Assembly: GCA_041180805.1 (NCBI GenBank)
Contig: JBEGQX010000236.1
Location: 1-18,383 of the forward strand
DNA: 18,383 nt
From: JBEGQX01 sp041180805
Lineage (GTDB): Bacteria; Planctomycetota; Planctomycetia; Gemmatales; Gemmataceae
Reading direction: 5' to 3'
This document shows positions 1 through 6,214 of this stretch, piece by piece. The notes beneath the pieces were generated by a model, which saw only the letters and a list, made by a program, of their open reading frames with translations, was not told the origin of the DNA and ran no database searches. The position numbers and the translations under genes are program-made. The number at the start of each line of letters is the position of its first letter. The first letter of the stretch is position 1.

Positions 1-1682
1 TGCGAGGAGTTATCAAGAATCCTGATGGCAATTTGAACCGCTTCATCATGCCGGCCCATTTGGGATAGCAAATTAGCTTTATATCTTTGGCAAAAGAGAT
101 TTTCCCTGCCCTGCGATCCGCTAATGGCCAAATCCACCGCCGCAAGGGCTTCGGTATCCCTTTCCAAATGCATGCAGGCGCCGGCCATCTCGATCAGGAA
201 CAAAGTCCGATTCCCAGCCCTGTCGCTTTCCAACCCCTTTTTGCAAACTTGAATAATATCCTGATACTTGTTGGAGAGCCTAAGCACCCTTAAGAGTCCG
301 GCAAACACCTCGGATTCATAATCGGGGTGCGACTTGATTTCGTTCAGGGAAACCTTAAGAAGTTTTTCCCCTGCGCTTGCGTTTCCCATGCGGCTTGCCA
401 TGGTTCCCAAAGCCACACAGGTTTCATAACCAAGCTTCTCTCCTTGTTGAAGGCAACGAACCGAATCATCCAGGATTTGTGATGCAAATTCGGGATCCTT
501 TCGAAGGGCCAACAACATGGCACGAACCTGAAGGGCAATCCCAGGTTCGGGGGGGATTCCACCCTTGCGATTGGCTGCCTGAATACCAGAATCCAGCCTG
601 GCCAGCGCTTTCCTGGCTCCAAGCTTTGGCTCTTTTTTGTACAGGGCAAACATGGCGGTATAAGTTTCGGGTGATGGGGCTACTTCCACCACCTTCTCAA
701 AGATGGCCTCCGCCCTTATCACATTTCCAGAAGTTGCCAGTTCGCGAGCCAAAAGAAGCTTCAACTTGTTGTTATGAACATCCCTCACCGAAGCCTGTTC
801 CAACTCGGGGATGATATCCTTGTTTCGGTTGAGCTTTTTCTGCAAATCAATCTTTAATTCATAGGCATCGGTTCCAAGCGGCTGGGTTTGAAGAAACTCA
901 TCCACACGCAAAAGGGCATCGTCCAGCTTACCCTGACTGGCATAAACCTGTGCCAGGTTGAAGCCAAGCCTGCCAGAACGGATGACATCAAGCTTTTGTG
1001 ACTTAAGGTAGAAATCAACCGCCTGGTCGGTAGAGCCATTCTTCAGACTTAACCTGCCCAGCCTTTCATAATTTTCGGCTTTCTCCCTCTTTAGTTCGTC
1101 GGAAGTAAGACCCAGAATCTCCTCCGCGCCGGTCATATCCAAAATAACTTGCAACGCAGTACAGGTTTCCTGCGCCTTTTTCCATTCGGAAAGGTCTTCC
1201 TGTAAGAGGGCCAAATCATGAAGCACCCGGGATTTTAAGTCTTGCTGGTCTTTCAGAGCGTTCTGCTTGGAAAGCTTTGCCAACAATTCAGCCACTTCTT
1301 TTAAGCGCCCAAGGCTCTTCAATTGCCGGGCATAAAGAAGGGAAGTTTCGACGCTATCTGGATCATGTTCCAGCACATAAGTGGTCAGATCCAATGCATC
1401 ATCCAACCGGTCCAGCGCAAGATATATGGGAATAAGGGCTTTTCTTGGTGCCAGAGCAACAGGATCTAACTGAAGCGACTTTTCAAATGCCTTCATGGCA
1501 TCCAAAAGTCTGTTTTCTTTTTCATAAAGAAGCCCCGCCCCATAGATTCTTACAGCCTCTTCTTTCCTGACATTGGATGCAGGCTTGGGAAGAGAATCGA
1601 TTCGCTTGGGGGAATCTTCCAATTGCTGAAAGGAAACAACAGGAATAGTAATCAAAATAAATTGCGTAAGAACATGAAGCAT
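1..1682 (-). CDS. Secreted tetratricopeptide-repeat protein, C-terminus cut by the window edge
   Basis: The minus strand stays open from an ATG at 1682 to the left edge, about 560 codons with no stop. The first 20 residues (MLHVLTQFILITIPVVSFQQ) are a hydrophobic export signal without a clear lipobox. The rest is alpha-helical with TPR-like 34-residue units. One example near residues 47-80 has the A-x-x-x-F-E-K-S-L-x-L-D-P pattern; others contain LGRLSLKNGSTDQAVDFYLKS and MGRHDEAVQIA. I see no catalytic domain, so the likely role is a periplasmic protein-protein scaffold; this is inferred from TPR biology. The start is supported by GGAGGGAGG six bases upstream. It lies 123 bp after folD on the same strand, but a stem-loop stands between them, so co-transcription is uncertain. 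The true C-terminus is unknown. Confidence 0.85.
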   Translation of the reverse strand, partial: MLHVLTQFILITIPVVSFQQLEDSPKRIDSLPKPASNVRKEEAVRIYGAGLLYEKENRLLDAMKAFEKSLQLDPVALAPRKALIPIYLALDRLDDALDLTTYVLEHDPDSVETSLLYARQLKSLGRLKEVAELLAKLSKQNALKDQQDLKSRVLHDLALLQEDLSEWKKAQETCTALQVILDMTGAEEILGLTSDELKREKAENYERLGRLSLKNGSTDQAVDFYLKSQKLDVIRSGRLGFNLAQVYASQGKLDDALLRVDEFLQTQPLGTDAYELKIDLQKKLNRNKDIIPELEQASVRDVHNNKLKLLLARELATSGNVIRAEAIFEKVVEVAPSPETYTAMFALYKKEPKLGARKALARLDSGIQAANRKGGIPPEPGIALQVRAMLLALRKDPEFASQILDDSVRCLQQGEKLGYETCVALGTMASRMGNASAGEKLLKVSLNEIKSHPDYESEVFAGLLRVLRLSNKYQDIIQVCKKGLESDRAGNRTLFLIEMAGACMHLERDTEALAAVDLAISGSQGRENLFCQRYKANLLSQMGRHDEAVQIAIRILDNSS

Positions 1683-1692
1683 CCGGTTCCTC

Positions 1693-1704
1693 CCTCCATG
1701 GAGG
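1693..1704 (-). promoter_or_regulatory. Palindrome overlapping the TPR gene's ribosome-binding site
   Basis: CCTCCATGGAGG is a perfect 12-bp palindrome. On the minus-strand mRNA it is followed at once by GAGG and then AACCGG-ATG. The CCUCC could pair with the downstream GGAGG (5 bp, loop AUGGAG) and hide the Shine-Dalgarno sequence. The pairing is visible in the sequence; any regulatory effect is inference. Confidence 0.35.
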
Positions 1705-1751
1705 TTAATTTGGACCACCCAGATTTTGTTGGCTATTTCGGATTGTAATGG

Positions 1752-1775
1752 AAGCTGGCCCAAAAGCGCCAGCTT
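1752..1775 (-). terminator. Stem-loop after folD, possible terminator
   Basis: AAGCTGGC and GCCAGCTT are perfect 8-bp arms around an 8-base loop, 31 bases beyond the folD stop. The 3' flank (CCATTAC on the minus strand) lacks a U-run, so this may be a weak or Rho-assisted terminator, or an mRNA-stabilising hairpin between folD and the TPR gene. Confidence 0.5.
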
Positions 1776-1805
1776 GGTTGTATTAAATGACTTTCCCAGA
1801 GGGTT

Positions 1806-2669
1806 TTAGCGAGGATTCAGCAGCTTTGCCGCTTCCAGAGTATTGTGCAAAAGCATGGTAATAGTCATTGGCCCAACACCCCCGGGAACCGGGGTAATTG
1901 CGCTGGCAATTTGGGCAACTGGGGCATATTCCACATCACCCACCAACCTACCATCTTCCAATCGGTTAATTCCCACGTCTATCACCACTGCGCCTGGTTT
2001 TACCATGTCGGCTTTCACAAATTCCGCCCGACCTATGGCTGCAACCAATATATCCGCCTGGCGGGTTATCTCTTTCAAATTGGCTGTCTTGCTATGGCAG
2101 ATGGTAACTGTGGCATCCACTCCATTTTGGAGAAGAATTAAACCCATCGGTTTTCCCACAATGGTACTTCGACCTAATACAACCACATGCTTCCCTGAAA
2201 CTGGAATGTTATATCTTTGAAGCATCACAAACACACCATGAGGTGTGCAAGGAAGGAACCTTGGCCTGCCTGAGGTTAGTAATCCAAGATTATCGGGGCC
2301 AAAACCATCTACATCTTTCAGGGCAGTCACGGCATCCAGCACAGTATCGGTATGAATGTGCTTCGGAAGGGGAAGTTGAACCAGAATACCATGAACCCTG
2401 GAATCTTTATTCAGTTGATGAATAAGATCCAGCAATTGTGCTTGGGAAGTGTGTTCATCCAGATGGTGAAGCCAGCTTTCAAAGCCAGCCTTTTCACAAG
2501 CTTTCTGCTTGTTGCGAACATAGACCTGACTTGCGGGATTATTTCCCACCAACACGGCAGCCAACCCCGGCTTAATCTTCCGGGTTGAATAAAGTTCGGC
2601 GGCAACCACAGCCAGTTCAGATTGAATTTTTTGAGCCAGCGCCTTGCCATCGATGATTTGAGCAGCCAT
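1806..2669 (-). CDS. folD: FolD: methylenetetrahydrofolate dehydrogenase / cyclohydrolase
   Basis: This cytosolic bifunctional enzyme of one-carbon metabolism oxidises 5,10-methylene-THF and hydrolyses 5,10-methenyl-THF to 10-formyl-THF, normally using NADP. The product is 287 residues, close to the E. coli length (288), and key residues fall at the same numbers: Tyr50 and Lys54 in SQVYVRNK, Gln98 in VQLPLP and Asp121 in KDVDGF. GRSTIVGKP is the dinucleotide-binding segment and TPVPGGVGPMT the C-terminal family signature. I chose the ATG at 2669, which gives MAAQIIDGK as in other FolD proteins; an in-frame TTG at 2705 would add 12 residues without a better ribosome site. The start is only 28 bases after the peroxiredoxin terminator, so folD needs read-through or a very short leader. 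TAAAAT 13-18 bases upstream of the start resembles a -10 box. Confidence 0.97.
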   Translation of the reverse strand: MAAQIIDGKALAQKIQSELAVVAAELYSTRKIKPGLAAVLVGNNPASQVYVRNKQKACEKAGFESWLHHLDEHTSQAQLLDLIHQLNKDSRVHGILVQLPLPKHIHTDTVLDAVTALKDVDGFGPDNLGLLTSGRPRFLPCTPHGVFVMLQRYNIPVSGKHVVVLGRSTIVGKPMGLILLQNGVDATVTICHSKTANLKEITRQADILVAAIGRAEFVKADMVKPGAVVIDVGINRLEDGRLVGDVEYAPVAQIASAITPVPGGVGPMTITMLLHNTLEAAKLLNPR

Positions 2670-2697
2670 GCGAACACCAGTAAATTTTATGTTTGGT

Positions 2698-2735
2698 AAA
2701 AACAAGCAGGGGAATGGCTATCGAAGCCACTCCCC
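2698..2735 (-). terminator. Rho-independent terminator of the peroxiredoxin gene
   Basis: On the minus strand GGGGAGTGGCT pairs with AGCCATTCCCC: 11 bp with one G-U pair and the 5-base loop TCGAT. It is followed by TGCTTG and then a run of five T. It starts 22 bases after the peroxiredoxin stop and ends 28 bases before folD begins. Confidence 0.82.
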
Positions 2736-2757
2736 GGACTTAGGTCAAAAACCAAAA

Positions 2758-3345
2758 TTACTTAACCTTGGAGAAATATTCCTGGGAACCCTTGGGATCG
2801 GCCTTCATACTGGCCTGACCGGGTTTCCAGTTTGCAGGGCAAACTTCGCCGTTCTTTTCAAAGAACTGAAGGGCATCGATCACTCGGATTGCTTCTTCAA
2901 CGCTACGGCCCAGGGGAAGGTCATTCACCAACAGGTGACGAACAACGCCTTCCTTGTCGATAATAAATAGGCCGCGAAGAGCGATTCCCGCCTCTTCGAT
3001 TAAAACGCCATAAGACCTTGCAATATTCTTGTTCAAGTCGGCAACCAATGGGTATTGAACACCACCCAAACCACCTTTGTTTCGTGGAGTTTGGTTCCAG
3101 GCCAGGTGGGTGAAATGGCTGTCAACGCTTACGCCAATCACCTCGGTATTGCGCTTCTTGAATTCATCAAGTTTGTCATTGAAGGCGATGATTTCTGTTG
3201 GGCATACAAAGGTGAAGTCCAATGGGTAAAAATAAAGCAGAACATACTTTCCCTTGTAGTCGGAAAGCTTGATTTCCTTGAACTGTTCACCAATCAGTGC
3301 TGTTGCCTTGAAATCGGGTGCTGGCAATTGAACCTTCGCGGACAT
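2758..3345 (-). CDS. Typical 2-Cys peroxiredoxin (AhpC/Prx1 family)
   Basis: This cytosolic thiol peroxidase reduces H2O2, organic hydroperoxides or peroxynitrite and is usually recycled by thioredoxin or AhpF-type reductases. At 195 residues it has the usual family length. The peroxidatic cysteine is Cys48 in FTFVCPTE, with Pro41 and Thr45 of the conserved PLDFTFVC segment, and the resolving cysteine is Cys169 in GEVCPANW. It has both GGLG (91-94) and a C-terminal YF pair (190-191), the two marks of hyperoxidation-sensitive peroxiredoxins. The ATG at 3345 follows a strong AAGGAGA ribosome site. It is transcribed divergently from the RlmN-like gene across a 164-bp gap and ends at a strong terminator, so it is probably monocistronic. 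No partner reductase gene is present in the window. Confidence 0.96.
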   Translation of the reverse strand: MSAKVQLPAPDFKATALIGEQFKEIKLSDYKGKYVLLYFYPLDFTFVCPTEIIAFNDKLDEFKKRNTEVIGVSVDSHFTHLAWNQTPRNKGGLGGVQYPLVADLNKNIARSYGVLIEEAGIALRGLFIIDKEGVVRHLLVNDLPLGRSVEEAIRVIDALQFFEKNGEVCPANWKPGQASMKADPKGSQEYFSKVK

Positions 3346-3448
3346 CTTATAAATCTCCTTTCAATATCGAGGATTAAAGGATGAGCCTATCTCCATCCAA
3401 TGATACATTACTAGGATATGTATATGAATTACGAAAAGGAAAAATGCG

Positions 3449-3466
3449 GATTTCACTTATGAAATC
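3449..3466. promoter_or_regulatory. Inverted repeat between the peroxiredoxin and RlmN-like genes
   Basis: GATTTCA-CTTA-TGAAATC is a perfect 7-bp inverted repeat with a 4-base centre in the divergent intergenic region, about 104 bases upstream of the peroxiredoxin start and 44 upstream of the radical SAM start. The size suits an operator for a dimeric regulator. It does not match the Fur/PerR box I know, so the regulator is unknown. Confidence 0.4.
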
Positions 3467-3509
3467 ACTCCAACTTCCTATTCCATATTAGCAGGGATTT
3501 TCCGGCAAA

Positions 3510-4613
3510 ATGTCAGAAGAACAACCAATCCTGTTCAAGAACCTAACCGCGGAACAACTTGCGGAAAAGTTGAAGCCCTTGGGGGTAAGCCTGAAGCTTG
3601 CCAGAAGAATCCAAAGCTCCCTACTTAGAAATTTGGAACCTGAAATACCCCGGGAAATGGAACAGGTTTCCTGGCGCCTTCTGGACAAGGTTCGCCAGGC
3701 AACGCGAATCCCTTCCCTGGAAATGCTGGACAAAAGAGTTTCTCCCCGGGATGGATTCACCAAATACCTTTTTCGAGGCGAAGGGCAGGAACCTTTTGAA
3801 ACCGTCCGCATTCCGCTGCTTCACCGTGAAGGCGATGAAAAATATGTGGTCTGTGTAAGTTCGCAGGTGGGTTGCGCAATGGGTTGCGCATTTTGTGCCA
3901 CCGCCAAGATGGGGTTCCGTCGTAATCTTCAACCTTGGGAAATTGTTGATCAGATTCTGCAAGTGCGAAAGGATTCGACTCACCCTGTACGAGGGGTTGT
4001 TTTCATGGGCATGGGTGAACCCATGCTGAATTACGACCGTGTTATGCAAGCGGCTGAAATCTTGCGTGAACCATGCGGCATGGCCATTGATGCCCGCAAT
4101 ATCACCATCTCCACTGTTGGTGTTGTTCCGGGCATTCGACGTTTTACACGCGAGAAGCAACCTTACAGGCTGGTGGTTTCGCTAACAGCAGCGAACCATG
4201 AGAAGCGAAAAAACCTGCTTCCCGTCGAAAACACTCATCCACTGGAAGAATTGATGCAAGCCATTCGTGAATATCAGCAAACCGCAAAAACCCGCATGAT
4301 GCTAGCATGGACCATGATGAGCGGCATTAACACCAGCAGGGAGGATGCAAGGGAAATTGCAAAACTGACCGCCGGTATGAGCGTTAAAATTGATCTTATT
4401 GATGTCAATGACCCCAGTGGCACTTATCTAAAACCATCACCTGTAGAATTAAAAGCCTTCAGGGACGCCCTGAACGAAGAAGTTCATCAGCCTATTGCCC
4501 GCCGTTATAGTGGTGGGCAGGATATTAATGCTGGTTGCGGAATGCTGGCAGGCTTGCATGTGGTTTCCAACCCCTCTTGCGCAAGCAACCATTGCCAGCA
4601 TTCACAAGATTAA
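3510..4613 (+). CDS. RlmN/Cfr-family radical SAM RNA methyltransferase, divergent subfamily
   Basis: Members of this family methylate C2 of A2503 in 23S rRNA (RlmN, also A37 of some tRNAs) or C8 of A2503 (Cfr). The 367-residue protein has the CxxxCxxC cluster site at Cys122, Cys126 and Cys129 (GCAMGCAFC). Cys115 in CVSSQVGC matches E. coli Cys118, and Cys343 in GGQDINAGCGML matches the methyl-carrying Cys355. GMGEPMLNYD and ISTVGVVPGIRRF are family motifs. Other blocks differ from canonical RlmN: SLTAANH replaces the usual SLHAP/S, and KIDLIDVNDPSG replaces KINLIPxNP, so substrate identity is less certain. The ATG at 3510 has only a weak AGGGAT-like site 14 bases upstream. Its stop overlaps that of the convergent deacetylase gene. 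A methyltransferase role is very likely; A2503 as the target is inferred. Confidence 0.88.
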   Translation: MSEEQPILFKNLTAEQLAEKLKPLGVSLKLARRIQSSLLRNLEPEIPREMEQVSWRLLDKVRQATRIPSLEMLDKRVSPRDGFTKYLFRGEGQEPFETVRIPLLHREGDEKYVVCVSSQVGCAMGCAFCATAKMGFRRNLQPWEIVDQILQVRKDSTHPVRGVVFMGMGEPMLNYDRVMQAAEILREPCGMAIDARNITISTVGVVPGIRRFTREKQPYRLVVSLTAANHEKRKNLLPVENTHPLEELMQAIREYQQTAKTRMMLAWTMMSGINTSREDAREIAKLTAGMSVKIDLIDVNDPSGTYLKPSPVELKAFRDALNEEVHQPIARRYSGGQDINAGCGMLAGLHVVSNPSCASNHCQHSQD

Positions 4614-5380
4614 ACCTGGGCATGACCCGCCAATGAAACCGGAGCCGGTGTACCCTTTGAACCCCTGACCAAACTTACAAGGTCTGCGGTTCCAACCGGA
4701 ACCGGCAAATGGAATGTTTCTCCGTAGGCAAATCCACACTTGCTTCCCATGGCAACATTAAAACCCGTGAACGTATGGCGAATTCGATCAAATCTGGCTG
4801 CATCAAACTGGCTTTCATAGCAGCGAATCGACGCCATTTTCTTTTCCCAAGTGGAAGAAACATCCACGGTAAAGGATCCCGGATACTCTCGTACCTCAGC
4901 ATCAAATGGAAATGGCGCATAGACAAGATGTGTGATGCGGTGTGGCTTGGTGTTTTCGAATTTGTCATCCCACTTGGTAAATTGCGCATAAAAGCGGGAA
5001 GCCTCAATCAGGAGCTGAGCCTGATAATGATCCGGGGACGCTGCGGGAGTGCGGCCACTGGTGCCGATCAGAATTTCAGGCTTTAGTTTTCTTAAAAGGG
5101 TTGCCAGCTTGAATCGATTCTCGGGAGAATCCATAAGAACCCGATTTGGAAGGCCCAACAAAATCCTTTTGTGAACCCCAAGGGCAATGCGGGCATTTTC
5201 CGCCTCGGTAGCGCGAATGGATTCAGAACCCCTTGGCGTTGGCTCACCAGTGGTAAGATCCACTATGGCCACCTTGTAGCCTTGCTGCACCATCAATGCC
5301 AGGGTGCCCCCACAAGTTATCTCCAAGTCATCAGGGTGAGCCGCTACAGCAACCACGTCATATTGATCCTGGGTATTCAT
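4610..5380 (-). CDS. PIG-L (LmbE) family zinc deacetylase, BshB1-like
   Basis: These zinc enzymes remove N-acetyl groups from GlcNAc-type conjugates. BshB1 deacetylates GlcNAc-malate during bacillithiol synthesis. The 256-residue protein has the metal/catalytic motif AHPDDLE at 14-20 (His15, Asp17, Asp18) and the second metal histidine, His118, in ASPDHYQ. RGSE (50-53) and CYESQF in the C-terminal half resemble BshB1 of Bacillus. A usual RHPDH is ASPDH here, so the histidine before the Pro-Asp-His is serine. The ATG at 5380 has GAGGGG nine bases upstream. No bshA or bshC homologue is in the window, so the bacillithiol assignment is by similarity only; another N-acetylglucosaminyl substrate is possible. 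The gene is convergent with the RlmN-like gene. Confidence 0.85.
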   Translation of the reverse strand: MNTQDQYDVVAVAAHPDDLEITCGGTLALMVQQGYKVAIVDLTTGEPTPRGSESIRATEAENARIALGVHKRILLGLPNRVLMDSPENRFKLATLLRKLKPEILIGTSGRTPAASPDHYQAQLLIEASRFYAQFTKWDDKFENTKPHRITHLVYAPFPFDAEVREYPGSFTVDVSSTWEKKMASIRCYESQFDAARFDRIRHTFTGFNVAMGSKCGFAYGETFHLPVPVGTADLVSLVRGSKGTPAPVSLAGHAQV

Positions 5381-5485
5381 CCTAATGTTCCCCTCGTGAA
5401 GGATTGAGCCTTTTAAAAATAAACCTCTCTTTGAGGATTCTAGGCAAAAAAACTGATAAACTCATGAATTCTTCACCGCTAACCC

Positions 5486-5491
5486 TATAAG
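5486..5491 (+). promoter_or_regulatory. Candidate -10 box for the two-component operon
   Basis: TATAAG matches 5 of 6 bases of TATAAT and would place transcription start near 5498, about 44 bases before the regulator start. No good -35 box is seen at the right distance, so this is tentative. Confidence 0.3.
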
Positions 5492-5512
5492 ATTTAGGTA
5501 ATTTAACATCGC

Positions 5513-5526
5513 TCATGGTTCCATGA
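5513..5526 (+). promoter_or_regulatory. Palindrome just upstream of the response regulator
   Basis: TCATGG-TT-CCATGA has perfect 6-bp arms and a 2-base centre. It ends a few bases before the ribosome site GAGGGA (5529-5534), which precedes the TTG start. It could be an operator for autoregulation or a small leader hairpin; OmpR-type regulators more often bind direct repeats. Confidence 0.35.
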
Positions 5527-5541
5527 TTCGAGGGATCCCCT

Positions 5542-6213
5542 TTGAAAATACTTCTTGCAGAAGACCATCGCCTGCTTGCCCGTTCCCTTAAAAAAGGTCT
5601 TGAGGAAGAAGGCTTTGCGGTGGATATAGCATCTGCCGGAGACGAGGCAGACTTCAAGGCGCGTAGCAACACCTACGATGTGGTGATATTGGACCTGATG
5701 CTTCCCCATGTTGATGGTCTTACGCTTCTTAAAAATTGGCGTTCAGAAAACCTCAGTTTTCACATCCTTGTTTTGACTGCCATGGGGACAGTAGAGGATA
5801 AAGTTAAAGGGTTGGACTTGGGTGCTGATGATTACCTTGTGAAACCTTTTGAACTGAATGAATTATTGGCCAGAGTCAGGGCACTTGTCAGAAGAGGGCA
5901 TCAGGCCAAGGATCCTGTAATAAAGATCCATGACCTCGAAATTGACACCGGGGCAAAAATGGTTCGCAGGGCTGGCAAGGAAATTTACCTTACCCCAAGG
6001 GAATTTGCACTTCTAAGATTTCTGGCTTATCATCGGGGCAAGGTGGTTTCCCGTTCCATGATCTGGGAACACCTGTATGATGAAAATGATGACAATACCT
6101 CCAATGTGGTGGATGTCTACATTCGGTACTTAAGAAACAAGATCGACAAAAATCACTCGCCCCAGTTGATTCTCACCCGCTGGGGGGAAGGATACATGAT
6201 CAAGGGCGATTAA
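5542..6213 (+). CDS. OmpR/PhoB-family response regulator
   Basis: This is a DNA-binding transcription factor activated by phosphorylation. Residues 1-115 form the receiver domain, with the acidic pocket at Glu7-Asp8, phospho-acceptor Asp51 (VILDLMLP), Thr79 (VLTA) and Lys101 in VKPFELNELLARV. Residues 125-223 are a winged-helix effector domain with LTPREFALLRFL, the recognition-helix region SNVVDVYIRYLRNKID and the closing hairpin RWGEGYMI. The start is a TTG: it gives MKILLAED, the normal beginning of a receiver, and has GAGGGA eight bases before it. The kinase gene follows after a single base, so the two almost certainly form one operon and a cognate pair. The signal and target genes cannot be told from the sequence. 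Confidence 0.96.
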   Translation: MKILLAEDHRLLARSLKKGLEEEGFAVDIASAGDEADFKARSNTYDVVILDLMLPHVDGLTLLKNWRSENLSFHILVLTAMGTVEDKVKGLDLGADDYLVKPFELNELLARVRALVRRGHQAKDPVIKIHDLEIDTGAKMVRRAGKEIYLTPREFALLRFLAYHRGKVVSRSMIWEHLYDENDDNTSNVVDVYIRYLRNKIDKNHSPQLILTRWGEGYMIKGD

Positions 6214-6214
6214 T

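Noticed and set aside
377..814. 145-codon plus-strand open frame
   Set aside because: It is opposite the TPR gene; the Pro/Trp-rich translation shows no domain, while the minus frame is continuous with TPR character.
3621..4160. 179-codon minus-strand open frame
   Set aside because: It lies entirely opposite the RlmN-like gene, whose motifs are clear. Its product has no recognisable domain and no ribosome site.
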